Notes under the pieces: model-generated
Seen by the model: the letters and a program-made list of their open reading frames with translations, nothing else
What the model was told of the DNA's origin: nothing
Databases searched by the model: none
Source: Flammeovirgaceae bacterium UBA5008
GTDB lineage: Bacteria; Bacteroidota; Bacteroidia; Cytophagales; Cyclobacteriaceae
Length of the DNA stretch: 64,000 nucleotides
Assembly (NCBI GenBank): GCA_002398365.1
Contig: DGYK01000010.1
Location: 50,220-114,219 of the forward strand
Direction: 5' to 3'
In this document: in pieces, positions 63,771 to 64,000 of the stretch
Numbering within the stretch: the first letter of the stretch is position 1
Layout: each line of letters opens with the position of its first letter
Program-made: the position numbers and the translations under genes

Positions 63771-64000
63771 TTAGCGAAGTTGCTTGGTGTATTTATACAT
63801 CGTATCGATCAAACCCTTAGTCGTGCCATTTTGTTCAATCATGAATTCAAAATAGGGGCTATCAGGTTCATTAAATTTTCCTACTCTGCAATGCGCTTTG
63901 CTTCGGGCAAGTAGCCCAAGAATCAGCGGATGTGTAGTGGTATCGATATTGAATAAGAAGTCGAATGGAGTTTCAGAGAAACGTGTGGCCGCATCTGATT
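63771..64000 (-). CDS. Unknown protein, C-terminal part (DUF6913-like)
   Basis: The gene runs off the right edge; its last 76 residues are visible. They contain SETPFDFLFNIDTTTHPLIL, LLARSKAHCRVGKF and EFMIEQNGTTKGLIDTMYKY. This layout resembles the DUF6913 family of Bacteroidota (a guess from the pattern, not a search). The stop TAA at 63771-63773 lies 2 bases before the dapA start, so it shares an operon with dapA. Confidence 0.6.
   Translation of the reverse strand, partial: SDAATRFSETPFDFLFNIDTTTHPLILGLLARSKAHCRVGKFNEPDSPYFEFMIEQNGTTKGLIDTMYKYTKQLR

Noticed and set aside
1..64000. CRISPR array, prophage, transposase or integron
   Set aside because: No regularly spaced direct repeats, no Cas-like, integrase or transposase motifs were seen in any frame.

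Overview
This window is a stretch of chromosome from a Bacteroidota bacterium, most likely of the order Cytophagales. The signs are a secreted protein with a gliding-motility/type B C-terminal sorting domain (type IX secretion), a serine-palmitoyltransferase-like enzyme, a small histone H1-like protein, outer-membrane lipoproteins, almost no Shine-Dalgarno sites, and promoters of the Bacteroidota kind (TTG, about 20 bases, TAnnTTTG). No rRNA, phage, transposase, integrase or CRISPR array was seen. One tRNA (Gln, anticodon TTG) is present. Genes are dense; apart from the decayed porin gene at about 40.6-42.0 kb, no stretch of more than 300 bases lacks a gene.

Layout. 0-4.1 kb: start of a secreted protein, then sdaAB, a TolC-like channel and an HlyD-like adaptor. 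4.2-5.7 kb: ppa and a family 9 glycosyltransferase. 5.7-9.7 kb (minus): a DUF433/DUF5615 toxin-antitoxin-like pair, accC, a DUF1015 gene and maf. 9.8-18.1 kb: SPT-like enzyme, histone H1-like protein, a 49-residue basic protein, hisS, hutH, a type IX cargo protein, ybaB, a family 2 glycosyltransferase and a PspC-domain protein. 18.2-24.6 kb: an OmpA/TPR lipoprotein with a clear promoter, pdhB, a YfcE-type phosphoesterase, a band-7 protein with a small membrane partner, a CxxC protein, a cyclophilin and ridA. 24.6-31.5 kb (minus): a tricorn-like S41 protease, two related alpha/beta hydrolases separated by a strong palindromic repeat, and an acyl-CoA ligase. 31.6-40.6 kb: a 1022-residue BNR/VPS10-like protein, a gene broken by one in-frame TGA, an ABC exporter, a TPR protein, a DUF885 lipoprotein and a cold-shock-domain protein. 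40.6-43.6 kb: a heavily decayed OprB-type porin, a beta-barrel protein and msrA. 43.8-46.9 kb: an ECF sigma factor, a HEAT-type anti-sigma candidate and two DUF4097 proteins in one operon. 47-50.3 kb (minus): a SemiSWEET, pth, rplY, prs, tRNA-Gln and a DUF4136 lipoprotein. 50.4-54.2 kb: ppc, a YkgJ-like cysteine cluster protein and an unknown protein. 54.2-58.8 kb (minus): trxA and a dnaE carrying a fused proofreading exonuclease. 59.0-62.8 kb: a 35-residue membrane protein and sdhCAB. 62.9-64 kb (minus): dapA and the end of a further gene.

Most genes serve central metabolism, translation, replication and the envelope. The least ordinary parts are the sigma/HEAT/DUF4097 operon, the exonuclease-polymerase fusion, three very small proteins, the palindromic repeat between the two hydrolases, and two pseudogenes (one with a single stop, one with many lesions). 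I found no clear new defence or mobile system.
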